Shown: piece by piece, positions 33,372 to 43,588 of the stretch
How positions within the stretch are numbered: position 1 is the first letter of the stretch
How the letters are laid out: each line of letters starts with the position of its first letter
Assembly: GCF_027946175.1 (NCBI RefSeq)
Contig: NZ_AP026671.1
Span: 372,001-436,000, forward strand
From: Nitratiruptor tergarcus DSM 16512
GTDB taxonomy: Bacteria; Campylobacterota; Campylobacteria; Campylobacterales; Nitratiruptoraceae
Length of the DNA stretch: 64,000 nt
Direction of reading: 5' to 3'
Made by a program: the position numbers and the translations under genes
The notes under the pieces: generated by a model
The model's database searches: none
What the model saw: only the letters and a program-made list of their open reading frames with translations
What the model was told of the DNA's origin: nothing

Positions 33372-34429
33372 TTGTAATCTGCTCCAATTGCTTCAGTGAT
33401 GTGAGAAAAACCATCTTGTTGTAAAAGTGTTATAAGTTCTTGATTGATATCGTGAATGAGTTTTGGTCCGCCATAGATAAATGCTGTATAGATCTGCAGC
33501 AGATTTGCTCCAGCTTTAATGCGCTTGTAAGCTTCCTGGGCAGAATCTATTCCACCAACGCTAATAAGCAAAGTTTTGCCAAAAAGCTCTTTTGCAATAG
33601 CTTTGAAGATGGAAAAACTCTTTTGTTGTATTACTTTACCGCTAATGCCACCAAAATCTTTTGCTCCTTTGAGGAGTGAATAGTCAATTGAAGTATTAGT
33701 GGCTATAATACCACTTGCTCCAGCTTCAACTGCTGTGGTGGTTAGCTCTATTGCTTGCTTTTTGCTCATATCGGGAGCGATTTTGAGCAGAATTGGCGTT
33801 GTGGTTATCTCTTTTGCCATAGTAAAGAGATCTTTTATAAATGCTTCATTTTGCAAATCTCTCAGGTTGGGAGTATTTGGGCTAGAAATATTGATGACGA
33901 GATAGTCTCCTAGAGTATGAAACTGCTCAATCAAAAATCTATAATCTTCTAATGCCTTTTCTTGTGGAGTTGTTTTGTTTTTTCCTATGTTGACTCCTAT
34001 TGGAAAATTGGCTGGGTAAATGCGTTGCAATCTTGCTTTGACAACAGCAGCTCCATCATTATTAAAACCCATTGCATTTTGCAACGCTTCGAAGCGAGGA
34101 TAGCGAAAAAGACGTGGACGAGGGTTGCCAGCTTGTGGCTTTGGTGTGACAGTGCCTACTTCTACATACCCAAATCCAAGGGCATGGAGAGTTTTAGTCA
34201 TTGTTGCATTTTTATCAAACCCTGCTGCAATTCCTATGGGATTTTTAAAATCTTTACCAAAAATCTTTTGGGTAAGAATCGGATCTTCAACTTGGTAGCG
34301 TTTTTGCAAAGCTTTGAGAAGAGGTGGGCAAAATCCTGCTAATTCAAAAGCAGTTTCAGCTATATGATGGGCAGTTTCGGGATCGAATTTAAAAAGAATA
34401 TTCTTGATCGTCTGATAATCCATCCGCAT
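33368..34429 (-). CDS. pyrD: Dihydroorotate dehydrogenase (class 2, quinone-dependent)
   Basis: The 353-residue flavoenzyme oxidises dihydroorotate to orotate in pyrimidine synthesis, passing electrons to quinone. The N-terminal helical extension (ETAHHIAETAFELAGF) marks the membrane-bound class 2. IGIAAGFDKNATM, GFGYVEVGTVTPKPQ and VINISSPNTPNLRDLQ contain FMN and catalytic residues (serine in NISSPNT). The C-terminal SVGGIDSAQEAYKRIKAGA binds the FMN phosphate. It lies 23 bases after msbA in the same direction. Confidence 0.97.
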   Translation of the reverse strand: MRMDYQTIKNILFKFDPETAHHIAETAFELAGFCPPLLKALQKRYQVEDPILTQKIFGKDFKNPIGIAAGFDKNATMTKTLHALGFGYVEVGTVTPKPQAGNPRPRLFRYPRFEALQNAMGFNNDGAAVVKARLQRIYPANFPIGVNIGKNKTTPQEKALEDYRFLIEQFHTLGDYLVINISSPNTPNLRDLQNEAFIKDLFTMAKEITTTPILLKIAPDMSKKQAIELTTTAVEAGASGIIATNTSIDYSLLKGAKDFGGISGKVIQQKSFSIFKAIAKELFGKTLLISVGGIDSAQEAYKRIKAGANLLQIYTAFIYGGPKLIHDINQELITLLQQDGFSHITEAIGADYK

Positions 34430-34452
34430 TCCAATTTTTTTTGCAATTATAT

Positions 34453-36165
34453 CTAATTTTTATTGTAGAGTTCTTTGTAGATCGAACAAGTTGCCAGAAG
34501 ATCAGCATGATCTCCTTCGCATACTTTCTTACCGTTTTGCATTACCACAATTTTATCAGCAAATGTAATAGAGCGAATGTTGTGGGAAATAAGTAAAATA
34601 ATGCGCCCCTGTGCAAGCTCTTTGATGGTCTGTAAAATCTGAGCTTCACTTCTTTTATCTAGCGCACTGGTTGCTTCATCAAATATCAAAATTTTTGGAT
34701 CTTTATAGAGAGCTCGTGCAATTGCTAGGCGCTGTCGCTGCCCACCGCTTAAATTCATAGCAGCTTCGGTGAGTTTTGTATGGATACCTTGAGGAAGAGT
34801 TTCGACAAAATCGTAAGCTTTAGCTTTTTTGAGTGCATCTATGACACGTGCTTCATCATACTCTTCTCCACCGATATTGACTGCAATACTCTCTTGAAAA
34901 AGATAGATACGTTGCGTTACAAGTGCGATGGAATTGCGCAGACTTTTAAGATCGAATGATTTGATATTTACGTCATTAATTGTTACTTTTCCTCTTTGAG
35001 GATCGTAAAATCGCACAATGAGATTAATAAGCGAGCTCTTACCACTGCCGCTATCTCCTACAATTGCAGTAATAGCATCTTTATGGGCACAAAAACTGAT
35101 ATTTTGCAGTACCTTTTTGTCTTCATAAGCCAAATCTACACCTTCAAAGCAGATTTTTTCTATATTTGCTGGAACTGCTTTGGTTCCACTTTTGATAGTT
35201 GGAGTAAGCTCGATTATTTGAAAAATTCTCTCAGCTGCAGCGATGGCATCTTGGATCTGGTTGTAGAGTTTGGAGGTGTGCTTAATAGGAGTGTAGAGCA
35301 TAAAAAGGGCAGTCATAAATGAGAAGAATTCCCCTGTAGTCATCTTTCCTTCAATGACTTCCTGCCCGCCGATGAAAATCACTAATGAGACAATAACTGC
35401 ACCCAAAACCTCCATTAATGGGCTTATAATCTCTTGTGTACGTACCTGCTTTATGGTAAGCTCAAAGAAATCTTGGTTATGTTTTTGAAAACGTTTAAGT
35501 TCTTGTGGCTCTCTTGCTTCAGCTTTTATGAGTTCAATGTTGTTAAAAATCTCTGTCAAATGGGTTGTAAGATCAGAAATCTTCTCTTGGGAAGCGTGAG
35601 AGATCTTTTTCATACGCTTTGCTAAGCGAGAAAGTGGATAGATAGCAAGTGGCATAATAAATAAAAAATAGAGCGCAAGCTTTGGACTTTGATAGATGAC
35701 AACAAAAGTGAGAGCAAATATAGTGAGAAGTTCACGAATGAAGCTTGGTATCATATTTGCTACAACGTTTTTTATACGATTGATATCGTTGGTAAGGCGG
35801 CTAATAAGCTCACCTGATGGCTGCTGGACAAAGTAGCCCATCTGCATAGCAAGGATTGATGCAAGCATTCGCTCGCGCACTGCACGAATGACATCTTGGC
35901 CAATATATTCAGTATAGTAGACTTGTATAAATTTTCCAAAACCTTTGAGAAAGTAGAGAAAAATGACAAGTGGTGGGAGGAGTTTGAGCATCTGCTCATC
36001 TTTATTGATAAATATATCATCAAGTATGGGTTTGACTACATAGGCAGATGCACTGGTACCGATTGCGGCCATTATCATGCCAATAATTGCGATAAAAAAC
36101 TTCGTTTTATGCTTGATGATATAGGGCCAAAAGCGTTTGAGTGTGGCTATCAAACCTTCTCCCAC
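34453..36165 (-). CDS. msbA: MsbA-type ABC transporter (lipid flippase)
   Basis: This half-transporter of 570 residues joins six membrane helices (residues ~15-300) to an ATPase domain: Walker A GDSGSGKSS, signature LSGGQRQRLA, Walker B KILIFDEATSALD and the switch histidine in LLISHN. MsbA moves lipid A-core across the inner membrane; exporters of this subfamily also move drugs or peptides. Placement between cysS and pyrD matches the msbA locus I recall in Campylobacter. Its start overlaps the end of cysS by 16 bases. Confidence 0.9.
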   Translation of the reverse strand: MGEGLIATLKRFWPYIIKHKTKFFIAIIGMIMAAIGTSASAYVVKPILDDIFINKDEQMLKLLPPLVIFLYFLKGFGKFIQVYYTEYIGQDVIRAVRERMLASILAMQMGYFVQQPSGELISRLTNDINRIKNVVANMIPSFIRELLTIFALTFVVIYQSPKLALYFLFIMPLAIYPLSRLAKRMKKISHASQEKISDLTTHLTEIFNNIELIKAEAREPQELKRFQKHNQDFFELTIKQVRTQEIISPLMEVLGAVIVSLVIFIGGQEVIEGKMTTGEFFSFMTALFMLYTPIKHTSKLYNQIQDAIAAAERIFQIIELTPTIKSGTKAVPANIEKICFEGVDLAYEDKKVLQNISFCAHKDAITAIVGDSGSGKSSLINLIVRFYDPQRGKVTINDVNIKSFDLKSLRNSIALVTQRIYLFQESIAVNIGGEEYDEARVIDALKKAKAYDFVETLPQGIHTKLTEAAMNLSGGQRQRLAIARALYKDPKILIFDEATSALDKRSEAQILQTIKELAQGRIILLISHNIRSITFADKIVVMQNGKKVCEGDHADLLATCSIYKELYNKN

Positions 36166-37547
36166 AAAGTACCTTGAGGAGTATCCATTATGGATATACC
36201 CATATTTAGCAATTCCTCTCTGATTTTATCTGCAGTTGCAAAATCTTTTTGCTTTTTAGCTTCATTACGTTTTGCTATGAGAGCTTCGATTTTCTCTTTT
36301 GTCGTTTCATCAATTCCAAGCTGAAAATAGGTATAAGGATCTTTTAAGCCTATTCCTAAAACTTCGTTTAAAAATGCGATATTGGCAGCAATCTCTTTTT
36401 TGAGGGCTTTATCTTTTGGATTTTTGTCTAAAGCTTCATTAGAATTTGCTATGAAAGCATCCATAACAGCCAACGCTTTTGAGATATTAAGATCTTCACT
36501 GAGGGCATTGAGTATATTTTCTTTGAACTCTTTTCGTACGGTAGATTGTTTTGTACCATAGATACGTTTTTTGAGACGGTAAAGTTTGTCAAGACGCTTT
36601 TTAGATTGCAAGAGATCCTCTTCATTAAAATTGAGATTTGCTCGGTAGTGGGTGCCAAGAAGATAGAAGCGCAAAATCTCTCCATCATAGACTCTTAGTG
36701 CATCTTTGATAAAAAAGCTGTTTCCCAAAGATTTACTCATCTTTTCACCACTTATAGTGACAAAACCGTTATGCATCCAATATTTTGCTAGCTTTTGCCC
36801 ATAGGCACATCTTGTCTGGGCTGCTTCGTTTTCATGATGTGGAAAAAGAAGATCTGCACCCCCTCCATGAATGTCAATCTGATAAGGTGTATCGTGGTAG
36901 GCAAGATGCTTATCAATCATTGCAGAGCACTCAATATGCCAGCCTGGTCGCCCTTTGCCAAAAGGGGAATCAAAGCAGACATCATCACTTCCTTTGCAAG
37001 CTTTCCACAAAGCAAAGTCTGCTGGGTTTTTCTTGGCTGGATTTGGCTCAATGCGATTGAGGGTCTCTTCATCACACTTTTTGCTCAACGAGCAGTACTC
37101 GCTATCTTTTGCCGTATCAAAGTAGATATCGCCGTTTGGAGTAGTGTATGCGCAACCCTTATCAAGGAGTTTTTGGATCATTGCAAACATCGCTTCAAGA
37201 GACTCTGTAGCTTTTGGTTCAATATCTGCTCGCTCTACGCCAAGGGCATCCATATCTTCTAAATAGCGTTTGATATAGTAGCTCGTAATCTCTTGAAGGT
37301 TTTTTTTCGTTTGGTGCATCTTTTTTATGATTTTGTCATCAATATCGGTGAAGTTTTTCATCATTGTAACTCGAAAGCCAAGAGCTCTTAATGTGCGGCG
37401 CAAGAGATCAAAAGCAATTGCGCTTCTTGCATGCCCTAAATGCGCATCATCATAAACAGTTGGTCCACAAACATATATTTTTAACTGTTTATCTTTGATA
37501 GGAATAAGCTCTACCACCTTTTTTAAAGAACTATCATATATTTGCAT
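36150..37547 (-). CDS. cysS: Cysteinyl-tRNA synthetase
   Basis: The 465-residue class I synthetase has the HIGH-like block YVCGPTVYDDAHLGHARS with the zinc cysteine, further zinc ligands in GWHIECSAM and GGADLLFPHHENE, and the KMSKS loop GEKMSKSLGN. The C-terminal DALR domain and IAKRNEAKKQKDFATADKIREEL tail are standard. It overlaps murJ upstream by 14 bases and msbA downstream. Confidence 0.98.
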   Translation of the reverse strand: MQIYDSSLKKVVELIPIKDKQLKIYVCGPTVYDDAHLGHARSAIAFDLLRRTLRALGFRVTMMKNFTDIDDKIIKKMHQTKKNLQEITSYYIKRYLEDMDALGVERADIEPKATESLEAMFAMIQKLLDKGCAYTTPNGDIYFDTAKDSEYCSLSKKCDEETLNRIEPNPAKKNPADFALWKACKGSDDVCFDSPFGKGRPGWHIECSAMIDKHLAYHDTPYQIDIHGGGADLLFPHHENEAAQTRCAYGQKLAKYWMHNGFVTISGEKMSKSLGNSFFIKDALRVYDGEILRFYLLGTHYRANLNFNEEDLLQSKKRLDKLYRLKKRIYGTKQSTVRKEFKENILNALSEDLNISKALAVMDAFIANSNEALDKNPKDKALKKEIAANIAFLNEVLGIGLKDPYTYFQLGIDETTKEKIEALIAKRNEAKKQKDFATADKIREELLNMGISIMDTPQGTLWEKV

Positions 37548-38946
37548 CGATCCTCCAGAACTCTTTTATAAGTAAAATTATAGCTATTTCAATAGCTGCT
37601 GCAAAGAGTAGCCAAAAAAGTTTGCGACTCTTTGCAATTTGTATAAACTTTGAAAAGCCAAATGCTTTGATACTGAAAAAAAAGAGAACAAATCCAGCAA
37701 TGCTTGAAGCAAGTGCCAAACCAGCAGCTTTGAGTGGAATAATGAGAAGCAGTGAAAAAATGATATTTGTAATGAGTGAATAGCTTGCAATTTTAGCTGC
37801 CTCTTTTTGTCTGTGTGTGGCGTAGAGCCAGAGAGAAAAGAGCTTTGCTAAACCATAAGGGAGGAGACCTAGCATGTACATCGCCAAGACTGATGCAGTA
37901 GCAACTGTATCGCTATGTGTAAAACTCCCCCGCTCAAAAAGGAGCCATATAATCTCTTTTGCAAGGAGTATTCCACCAATAGTTGCAAAGAGCAAAAGCG
38001 CAAAAAGAGCAAAGAAGCTTTGCTCTAAGAGTTTGAGGGCTTTTTGCTTTTCGTTATGTTTGAGACTTTTAGCGATACTTGGAAAAAGAGCGGTAGCAGT
38101 GGCAATGGCAAAGAGTGCAAGGGGGAGTTGTAAGATACGATTGGCGTAGTAGAGGTAGCTAATGGATCCAGCACTCAAAAATGAGGCAAGCCAAGTATCT
38201 AAAAAAGCGCTGATTTGAGCAGTGGAGTTACCCCAGATTGCTGGGAAAAAATTTTTATAGAAATGCTGCAGCTGTTTTTGAATGAGATCTTTTTTTCTCT
38301 TTAATGCAAAAAAACCTGCAAATAGGCGGCTAAGAATATGCAAACGATAGCTCATATACAAATGCAAAATAAACTGCAAAGCCCCTCCGACTAAGACAGC
38401 AATACTCATAGCAAGCACTATTGTCTCTTTTGGAGCTTGCTGAAAGAGTATAAGTGCAATGATAAGCGATAAGTTCAGAAGAGCTGTGGAGAATGCTGTA
38501 GTAGCAAAATGCTCCTTGTGTTGCAGGAGTGCTGCTAAGAAAGTGACACAAAAAATAAAGTCAAGATAGTAAAAATTGATAGCCACGTATGGAGCAGCCA
38601 TATCGATGAGATGCTCGGAAAAGCCAAAGGCGATGAGTTTGGTAAAAAAGGGTGAAAAGATTGTCACTATGATTGAGAAGGAAAAGATGATGAGAAAAAA
38701 TCTTTGAAAAACTGCTGCTGCGAAGAGTGCTTTATTGGTAGAAGCTGTGTAAGATGGCAAAAAACTTTGTACAAAAGCTCCCTCACCAAATATGCGCCGA
38801 AAAAGATTAGGGAGCTTAAAAGCAACAAAGAAAATATCGCTATAGATATTTGCTCCCAAAATCGAAGCAGTGAGAAGATCGCGCAAAAATCCTAAAATGC
38901 GGCTGAGTAAAATTCCTGCACTATTGGTAAATATTTTTTTGAGCAT
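37534..38946 (-). CDS. murJ: Lipid II flippase MurJ
   Basis: The 470-residue protein has about 13-14 membrane segments and the MurJ beginning NSAGILLSRILGFLRDLLTASILGA, which holds the arginines of the central cavity. PNLFRRIFGEGAFVQSFLPSY is a highly conserved family block. MurJ flips the peptidoglycan precursor lipid II to the periplasm. It is immediately upstream of cysS; ddl and murF, also for peptidoglycan, lie in the divergent plus-strand cluster. Confidence 0.96.
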   Translation of the reverse strand: MLKKIFTNSAGILLSRILGFLRDLLTASILGANIYSDIFFVAFKLPNLFRRIFGEGAFVQSFLPSYTASTNKALFAAAVFQRFFLIIFSFSIIVTIFSPFFTKLIAFGFSEHLIDMAAPYVAINFYYLDFIFCVTFLAALLQHKEHFATTAFSTALLNLSLIIALILFQQAPKETIVLAMSIAVLVGGALQFILHLYMSYRLHILSRLFAGFFALKRKKDLIQKQLQHFYKNFFPAIWGNSTAQISAFLDTWLASFLSAGSISYLYYANRILQLPLALFAIATATALFPSIAKSLKHNEKQKALKLLEQSFFALFALLLFATIGGILLAKEIIWLLFERGSFTHSDTVATASVLAMYMLGLLPYGLAKLFSLWLYATHRQKEAAKIASYSLITNIIFSLLLIIPLKAAGLALASSIAGFVLFFFSIKAFGFSKFIQIAKSRKLFWLLFAAAIEIAIILLIKEFWRIDANI

Positions 38947-38952
38947 CTTTAA

Positions 38953-40167
38953 TTATATTCCATTTTGCATATTTTTTAAGCGCATGGCAAAGAAAAGCCC
39001 CAAACTTAGCATAAAAATTGTAAAACTATAAAGGGTTGTATAGTTGAATGTCTTGAGTATAAATCCTCCCGGGATTGCAAAAAAGAGTCCAAGAGATGTG
39101 ATATTGTTTTGTAAAGCGATGTAGATAGGGCGTTTATCTTGCGGTGCTATGGAAAAGAGAAGATTTATTGTGGCTATACGAAATCCATCAATTGCCATGC
39201 CAAGAGTGAAAAAGACAAAAAAATAAGCATATTTATGGTGAGAAAAAAGCAGTACTGTAAAAGAGATGATTGCTAAAATAAAAGAAGTGAGCATAATCTG
39301 CTTATAGTGAGGTGCTATCTTTTTCCAGATGATATTTCCTACCATTGCACCACTCATCTGTATTACAATAAAGCCTCCCACAAGCCAGCCTGAGAGCTCA
39401 ATAAACTGTTTGGCTTGTAAAATGACATACGCAAAGCTAAATAAAAAGGAGTAACTCAAAAGCACAGTTATAATTTGGATCTGTAAAGCTTTGTCACTAC
39501 GTAAAATTTTTGCTGCGTTGCCTAAAAACTCCCAAAAACTCTTCTCTTTTTCAAGAACCTGCTCTTTGACTGGCTCTTTAATGGATGCAAAAGCGATAAG
39601 TCCAAATGCCATTAAAAAGGCACTGACTATAAAGAGATAGGCATAACTTTTTGGAGCTGGAAAATGCTCTAAGATGTATCCAGCTGCTATGCCACTAAGA
39701 ATCGAGCCAATTGCAGCGAAAAACTGGCGGTTTGCCATCGACTTTCCACGGGTTTCTTGTGTAAAGACCTTAGCTAATATCTCATTAAAATAGATGCTGC
39801 CAAATCCGGCACTAAAACTAAAAATAAACAAAAATAGAGCAATAAAAAAGAGCGTTAATTTTGGATGTGCATCACCTATGATATAGATTGCAAGTCCGAT
39901 GCTAAGCCAGCTTAGAAATCTTACTAAAAAAACAAGGCGTAAATATGGCATGACGAGTTTAAAGCTTTGCGCGTAAAATGCAGCAAAGAGCTGTACCACA
40001 ATTGCCCCACCTCTTAGCAAGGATGTATAAAAACCTACAATCATCACATCAGAACTAAAATGGGCAATGATGAGAGGAAGTGTAGTAGATGGTTCAGCTA
40101 CACCAAGTGCTATAGCTAAGAAAAATCCGTGTAAAACGTTTTTGAGATTGTTGCTTGTATAATTCAT
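38953..40167 (-). CDS. MFS transporter
   Basis: The 404-residue protein has about 12 membrane helices in two six-helix halves separated by a charged loop (IKEPVKEQVLEKEKSFWEF). ANRQFFAAIGSILSGIAAGYILE resembles the helix 4/5 region of major facilitator proteins. Substrate cannot be inferred. The ATG at 40167 is chosen since the longer frame runs into ruvA on the other strand. TATAAT on the minus strand near 40176-40181 in the 43-base divergent spacer is a likely -10. It is the first gene of the minus-strand series that continues through murJ and cysS. Confidence 0.88.
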   Translation of the reverse strand: MNYTSNNLKNVLHGFFLAIALGVAEPSTTLPLIIAHFSSDVMIVGFYTSLLRGGAIVVQLFAAFYAQSFKLVMPYLRLVFLVRFLSWLSIGLAIYIIGDAHPKLTLFFIALFLFIFSFSAGFGSIYFNEILAKVFTQETRGKSMANRQFFAAIGSILSGIAAGYILEHFPAPKSYAYLFIVSAFLMAFGLIAFASIKEPVKEQVLEKEKSFWEFLGNAAKILRSDKALQIQIITVLLSYSFLFSFAYVILQAKQFIELSGWLVGGFIVIQMSGAMVGNIIWKKIAPHYKQIMLTSFILAIISFTVLLFSHHKYAYFFVFFTLGMAIDGFRIATINLLFSIAPQDKRPIYIALQNNITSLGLFFAIPGGFILKTFNYTTLYSFTIFMLSLGLFFAMRLKNMQNGI

Positions 40168-40210
40168 GGGCACAATTATATGATAAAATTGCAAAAATTT
40201 TGGAGTGGGG

Positions 40211-40765
40211 ATGATTGTCGGAATAGAAGGCAAGGTGATAAAAAAAGAGCCTACTTTTGTACATATTGGAACAGGTGGACTTATCTATGAGGTGTTTGTT
40301 TCACTCAATGCAAGTAGTGCAATAGAAAAAGATCATATTCGTCTCCATACTACACATATAGTGCGTGAAGATGGGGAGATGCTTTATGGTTTTTTGGATA
40401 TTAATGAAAAAAAGATGTTTGATAGACTCATAAAGCTTAGTGGTGTTGGTCCAAAGGTTGCAATGGCAATTTGCTCTACTTTTAAGCCAGAAGAGTTTGT
40501 CAAAGTAGTGCATGAGCGCAATATCAGTAAACTCAAAAAAGTTCCAGGGATTGGTCCTAAGAGCGCGCAGCGCATACTTGTAGAGTTGGATGAGTTTGAT
40601 ATTGGCGAGCATGCGCCTCTTTCAAGTGCGCACAACGAGGCTATGATGGCGCTAGAGAGTCTTGGATTTAAAAAAGAGCAGATCCAAAAAGTACTTGCTA
40701 CTTGTGAAGCTGCAGATACGGCTGGTCTTGTGAAAGAGGCTTTGAAAAAAATGCAAAAAATTTAA
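40211..40765 (+). CDS. ruvA: Holliday junction DNA helicase subunit RuvA
   Basis: The 184-residue protein has the typical start [17 protein letters not shown] (OB domain), the two helix-hairpin-helix motifs ([12 protein letters not shown] and [16 protein letters not shown]), and a C-terminal RuvB-contact domain ([18 protein letters not shown]). RuvA tetramers hold four-way junctions for RuvB. The ATG at 40211 gives the conserved N-terminus. ddl follows after nine bases. ruvB and ruvC are not in the window. Confidence 0.97.
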   Translation: MIVGIEGKVIKKEPTFVHIGTGGLIYEVFVSLNASSAIEKDHIRLHTTHIVREDGEMLYGFLDINEKKMFDRLIKLSGVGPKVAMAICSTFKPEEFVKVVHERNISKLKKVPGIGPKSAQRILVELDEFDIGEHAPLSSAHNEAMMALESLGFKKEQIQKVLATCEAADTAGLVKEALKKMQKI

Positions 40766-40774
40766 AGGAAAAGA

Positions 40775-41800
40775 ATGCAATTTGGTGTTATTTTTGGTGG
40801 CGTGAGCTATGAGCATGAGATAAGTATAGTGAGTGCAATAGCTCTCAAAGATATTATAGAAGCAGAGTTTATTTTTATTGATAAAAAGAGAGATTTTTAT
40901 CTCATAGACAAATCAAAACTCAAATCAAAACTCTTTAGCAGTGGTGAATATACAAAAATGCCAAAACTTGAACTTAAAAAGGGAGGATTTTATCAAAAAG
41001 GATTACTCAAAGAAAAAAGAGTGGAGTTTGATGTAGCAATAAATCTTGTGCATGGTGGTGATGGGGAAGATGGAAAACTTGCTTCACTTTTAGAGTTTTT
41101 TGCTATTCCTTATATTGGCCCTCGTATTGAAGGAAGTGTGGTAAGCTACAATAAACTCCTCACAAAACTCTATCTGTATCATTTAGGGATCAATACACTC
41201 GATTTTCAGCTACTCCACAAAGAAAAAATAGAGCCACTTAAATTTGACTATCCGGTTATCATAAAACCTTGCCATCTTGGAAGTAGTATTGGAGTGAGTG
41301 TTGTAAGAGATGAGAGTGAGTTAAGCTATGCACTCGATGTTGCTTTTGAGTTTGATAATGAGGTTATTATAGAGCCTTTTATTGAAGGAGTCAAAGAGTA
41401 CAATCTTGCGGGATGTAAAGCGGGGAATTTCTATCTATCAAAGATAGAGGAGCCAGTAAAAGGTGAATTTTTAGATTTTGAGAAAAAGTATCTCGATTTT
41501 GGTAGGACTGAAGAGGTAAAAGAGGCCGAGCTAGTTCCTGGAATTCGTGAGCAGATGATAGAGTCTTTTAAAAAGCTTTATGAGCCTCTTTTCTATGGGG
41601 CTATAATTCGCGTAGATTTTTTTGTGCATAGAGGGCAAGTATATGTCAATGAAATAAATGCTGTACCTGGAAGTTTGGCAAATTATCTCTTTGAAGATTT
41701 CCTCACTCCACTCCAAGCTTTAGCGAGAAATCTTCCAAAACCTCGTGCCATCCCTATCGATTATCACTATATCAACTCTATCCAATCAGCAAAGAAGTGA
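40775..41800 (+). CDS. ddl: D-alanine--D-alanine ligase
   Basis: The 341-residue ATP-grasp enzyme has GVIFGGVSYEHEISIVSA at the start, NLVHGGDGEDGKLASLLEFF, the KPCHLGSSIGVSVV ATP-binding loop, and the late VNEINAVPGSLANYLFEDF (usual form EINTxPG). It makes the D-Ala-D-Ala dipeptide that murF then adds to UDP-MurNAc-tripeptide; murF is four genes downstream. It overlaps the next gene by four bases. Confidence 0.96.
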   Translation: MQFGVIFGGVSYEHEISIVSAIALKDIIEAEFIFIDKKRDFYLIDKSKLKSKLFSSGEYTKMPKLELKKGGFYQKGLLKEKRVEFDVAINLVHGGDGEDGKLASLLEFFAIPYIGPRIEGSVVSYNKLLTKLYLYHLGINTLDFQLLHKEKIEPLKFDYPVIIKPCHLGSSIGVSVVRDESELSYALDVAFEFDNEVIIEPFIEGVKEYNLAGCKAGNFYLSKIEEPVKGEFLDFEKKYLDFGRTEEVKEAELVPGIREQMIESFKKLYEPLFYGAIIRVDFFVHRGQVYVNEINAVPGSLANYLFEDFLTPLQALARNLPKPRAIPIDYHYINSIQSAKK

Positions 41801-42924
41801 AAGACTTAATTATTTTGGGAGCAGGAGCCTCTGGGCTCTTTTGCGCTCAGTTTTTGCGGACGAAAAACTATCTTCTTCTTGAACACAATCCAAAGCCAGC
41901 AAGAAAAATTGCAATAAGCGGAGGAGGACGCTGCAATGTTACAAATAAAATAGTAAATAGCAGCCACTATCTGACAAAATATCCACAGTTTGTAGAAAAT
42001 GTTTTTACACAGTTTGATAATAGGTCTCTTTTGCAATGGTTAAAAAAGAAAAGATGTGAGCCAGTTTTACGAAAAAAGACGCAATACTTTTGTCCCCATA
42101 GCGCTTATGAACTTATAGAAATTCTTGCAAATCGTAATACACTTTACAATTGTGAAATAAAAGATGTGGAATATAAAAAAGGTATTTTTGTTGTAAAAAC
42201 TTCACAGGGGGTTTTTCGAACTAGATCCTTACTCGTAGCTACTGGTGGTCTAAGTTACAAGAAAATTGGTGCAAGTGGGATTGGGTATGAGATTGCGAAA
42301 AAATTTGGACACACTGTTACTCCTTTGGCTCCAGCACTTGTAGGACTTACTGTACAAAAGGAGCAGTTTTGGTTTAAAAAGCTTAGTGGCGTGACACTTC
42401 CTGCAGTAGTGAGAGTTGGAGAAAAGCAGTTTTGTGACAATATTTTGTTTACTCATAAGGGAATAAGTGGTCCAGCGATTTTAAATGCGTCACTTTATTG
42501 GCAAAAAGGGTATATTACTCTCTCTTTTTTACCACAACTTCCAAAATTTCTTCCCTATAAAAATATTGCTACACAGCTTCCACTGCCAAAGAGATTTACA
42601 ATAGAGTTTTTTCATGCTGTTGGTATAAAAGATAAAAAAGCAAAAGATCTTACGGTGCAAGAGAAGAAAAAACTCCAGTTACTTCGTGCTTATTCCTTTG
42701 CACCAGCAGGTACATTTGGCTATGAGCGGGCTGAAGTGACAAAGGGAGGTGTGGATATAGGAGAGCTTGATGAGAGGATGCAAAGCAAAATCATTCCAGG
42801 ACTCTTTTTTGCAGGAGAGGTTTGTGATGTTACAGGTGAGCTTGGAGGATACAATTTTCAGTGGGCATTTAGTAGCGCATTTGTAGCACAAAGAGGTATT
42901 GATGAGTATCTTAGAGATCACTGA
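41797..42924 (+). CDS. HI0933-type flavoprotein (BaiN/YhiN family)
   Basis: The 375-residue protein has the FAD-binding GAGASGLFCAQFL, the family signature ISGGGRCNVTN near residue 45, the LLVATGGLSYKKIGASGIGYEIAK block and the C-terminal GLFFAGEVCDVTGELGGYNFQWAFSSA. Members are NAD(P)/FAD oxidoreductases, one of which (BaiN) reduces a steroid double bond; most have no known substrate. The start is GTG, overlapping the ddl stop. Its 3' end overlaps the TRIC gene by 23 bases. Confidence 0.93.
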   Translation: MKDLIILGAGASGLFCAQFLRTKNYLLLEHNPKPARKIAISGGGRCNVTNKIVNSSHYLTKYPQFVENVFTQFDNRSLLQWLKKKRCEPVLRKKTQYFCPHSAYELIEILANRNTLYNCEIKDVEYKKGIFVVKTSQGVFRTRSLLVATGGLSYKKIGASGIGYEIAKKFGHTVTPLAPALVGLTVQKEQFWFKKLSGVTLPAVVRVGEKQFCDNILFTHKGISGPAILNASLYWQKGYITLSFLPQLPKFLPYKNIATQLPLPKRFTIEFFHAVGIKDKKAKDLTVQEKKKLQLLRAYSFAPAGTFGYERAEVTKGGVDIGELDERMQSKIIPGLFFAGEVCDVTGELGGYNFQWAFSSAFVAQRGIDEYLRDH

Positions 42925-43507
42925 TTATATTGGAATCATAGCGTTTGCACTCAGTGGATATTGGGTAGCTGCTCAGCACAAACTCGATATCTTGGGAGCT
43001 TTTATCGTAGCTTTTCTCACAGCACTCGGTGGAGGGGTTATTCGCGATATTCTTACAGGAGCTACTCCTTATGCATTTACCCATACACTTCCAGCAGCAA
43101 TTGTTATTGGTGTAGTTGCAAGTGCGTACCTTTTGCGTTTACAGAGATTTTTTGATTACCAAAAAAAGCTTATATTTTTATTGAGTGACGGTTTGGGTCT
43201 TGTCTCCTTTTCTATTAGTGGTGCAATGGCTGCATTGAGTGCACAATTTAATTTTTTTGGAGTGATGCTCGTAGCTCTTATTACAGCTGTTGGCGGTGGA
43301 GTTGTAAGAGATATATTGCTCAATGAGATTCCTTTCATTTTGCGCACAGGATTTTACGGGACTATTGCCATATTGACTGGAGCTTTTATTTTTCTTTTGA
43401 ATGAAATTGGGTTTTTAAATCCATATACTGTTACACTTCTTTTTTTCTTCTCTTTATTCCTGCGTCTTTGGGCGATATTTGGGAAGTGGAGCCTCCCAAA
43501 ATTATAA
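42902..43507 (+). CDS. TRIC-family cation channel (UPF0126)
   Basis: The 201-residue membrane protein is an internal duplication: LGAFIVAFLTALGGGVIRDIL and VMLVALITAVGGGVVRDILL are the two GGGxxRD motifs of the bacterial TRIC/YicG family, each in a three-helix half, with a seventh helix at the end. Trimeric TRIC proteins conduct monovalent cations. The ATG at 42902 directly after GAGGTATTG is within the preceding gene. No obvious functional tie to its neighbours. Confidence 0.93.
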   Translation: MSILEITDYIGIIAFALSGYWVAAQHKLDILGAFIVAFLTALGGGVIRDILTGATPYAFTHTLPAAIVIGVVASAYLLRLQRFFDYQKKLIFLLSDGLGLVSFSISGAMAALSAQFNFFGVMLVALITAVGGGVVRDILLNEIPFILRTGFYGTIAILTGAFIFLLNEIGFLNPYTVTLLFFFSLFLRLWAIFGKWSLPKL

Positions 43508-43588
43508 AATAAATTTATATATCGAATTTGATAAGAGTTTTAACATTTTTATATGACAATAGGTGTATCTCCCAAAAAGGAGGCTCAG

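Noticed and set aside
36795-37262. Plus-strand frame of 155 codons
   Set aside because: It is antisense to cysS, whose motifs are unmistakable.
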